Part shown: in pieces, positions 20,801-21,565 of the stretch
Layout: every line of letters begins with the position of its first letter
Numbering within the stretch: position 1 is the first letter of the stretch
IMG/VR virus record: IMGVR_UViG_3300010373_001368
Span: 1 to 21,565 of that record
DNA length: 21,565 nucleotides
Origin: a virus
Reading direction: 5' to 3' (one strand)
Program-made: the position numbers and the translations under genes
Notes under the pieces: model-generated
What the model was told of the DNA's origin: nothing
The model's database searches: none
The model's input: the letters and a program-made list of their open reading frames with translations, nothing else

Positions 20801-21565
20801 ATGCTTAAAGGGATTTTAAGTAGACATGCAAAAATTATAAAAGAGCGAGACGGTAGCAAATTAGTACAGATCTACATCAGTAAATCCGGAGATTTTACTT
20901 CCATAACAGACGCTTTAGCTTCCATTAAAGATAATGGTTCGAAAAAAAAATACATTCTCCATATTTCTAATGGTATATACGAAAATGAAGGTGGTTCAAA
21001 TGGATTCGGAATTGAACTAAAGCATTTTGTTGATATAAAAGGTGAAAGCAGGGAAGGAGTAATAATTTCAGGTGCAATGGCTCCAGGCGATAGAGAAAGT
21101 CAAAGAAAATATTCCACAATACATAAACCTGCCCATTGTAGCATTGAAAATTTGACTATCTATACTCCCAATAATAAGTATGGCATTCATGCTGATACCG
21201 GTAGCCCCAGCAATTATAATTTAAAAGTAAAAAACTGCGTCATTCATAATGATGGCGGCTATGATGGTTTCGACGTTGGCATCGGAATTTATTTTAATCA
21301 ATCAATAAGCTTCGAAAATTGTCAATTTAAAGGAAAGGGCATATTTATCCATAACGCTTCTTCCATTAAAAATGGGAAAAAGAATAATTTCTATTCTTTT
21401 TCGTGCGTAGAAAGCGAAATGAGTAATTTTCATTTTTCAGAATATATTAGTTGCAATCCAGGGAAAATATTGCTAAGCAAGAATAAAATAGATAAAATAA
21501 CTCACGATAAAATTCCTGGGACAATTGCTGGCAATATAGACTACAAAGCTCAAATGATAAATTAA
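20801..21565 (+). CDS. Beta-helix (pectinesterase-like) protein, paralogue of the fibre domain
   Basis: A complete 254-residue protein ending with TAA at the last base of the window. SKSGDFTSITDALASI (28-42) is the entry motif of the pectinesterase/pectate-lyase beta-helix fold, and the next rungs (HFVDIKGESREGVIISG, IENLTIYTPNNKYGIHAD, YDGFDVGIGIYFNQSISFENCQFKG) align with residues about 419-641 of the preceding fibre. It lacks the signal peptide, shaft modules and C-terminal knob. Pectinesterase catalytic motifs are not recognisable, so a binding or depolymerase role on host surface sugars is inference. It is more Lys-rich and AT-rich than the structural genes upstream, suggesting separate acquisition or rapid divergence. 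Confidence 0.7.
   Translation: MLKGILSRHAKIIKERDGSKLVQIYISKSGDFTSITDALASIKDNGSKKKYILHISNGIYENEGGSNGFGIELKHFVDIKGESREGVIISGAMAPGDRESQRKYSTIHKPAHCSIENLTIYTPNNKYGIHADTGSPSNYNLKVKNCVIHNDGGYDGFDVGIGIYFNQSISFENCQFKGKGIFIHNASSIKNGKKNNFYSFSCVESEMSNFHFSEYISCNPGKILLSKNKIDKITHDKIPGTIAGNIDYKAQMIN

Noticed and set aside
1-21565. Extracellular contractile injection system or tailocin instead of a phage
   Set aside because: Both terminase subunits, portal, prohead protease and major capsid protein are present and look intact, so particles should contain heads and DNA. A gene transfer agent cannot be excluded from this window alone.

Overview
The window holds the structural half of a contractile-tailed (myovirus-type) phage or prophage, apparently from a Bacteroidetes host, possibly of the Chitinophaga/Sphingobacteria type. 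The host call is an inference from several signs. The DNA is AT-rich. Starts have A-rich leaders rather than Shine-Dalgarno sequences. There is a signal peptide ending in Ala-Gln. Many proteins look like types I associate with Bacteroidetes phages. The head and tail families are Mu-like in character: a DUF935/gp29-type portal, a gp36-type connector, a DUF2586-type sheath and a gp44/45/46/47/48-type baseplate order. No integrase, transposase, repressor, tRNA, rRNA or CRISPR array was seen, so the window does not show whether the element is integrated or how it replicates.

Layout. Bases 1-5108 are read leftwards: small terminase (HTH), large terminase, gp36-like connector, portal, and a tail-terminator-like protein. 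This run is interrupted by one rightward gene (2305-2619). A repeat tract of roughly 21-bp period (about 585-842) straddles the portal stop codon. Bases 5109-5292 form a divergent control region with a perfect 11+11 bp palindrome. From 5293 everything is read rightwards: prohead protease with scaffold tail, major capsid protein with an unusual hydrophobic N-terminus, a lysis-like island (TM/coiled-coil protein, a 57-residue holin-like protein, an unknown protein, a CHAP endolysin), tail sheath, tail tube, tail-assembly chaperone with a probable -1 frameshift extension, short tape measure, baseplate hub and spike genes, wedge genes, and then tail fibre genes.

The far right (18268-21565) holds an 824-residue fibre carrying an apparent signal peptide, internal duplications and a beta-helix domain. 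It is followed by a separate 254-residue gene that is a diverged copy of that beta-helix domain, so this is probably a receptor-recognition or depolymerase region.

Together the genes cover DNA packaging, capsid assembly and maturation, lysis, and a contractile injection tail with baseplate and fibres. The points most worth a second look are the chaperone frameshift cassette, the capsid and fibre proteins with export-like N-termini, the palindrome between the two transcription units, a leader motif shared by the capsid and sheath genes, the decayed heptapeptide repeat tract, and the tandem beta-helix paralogues.
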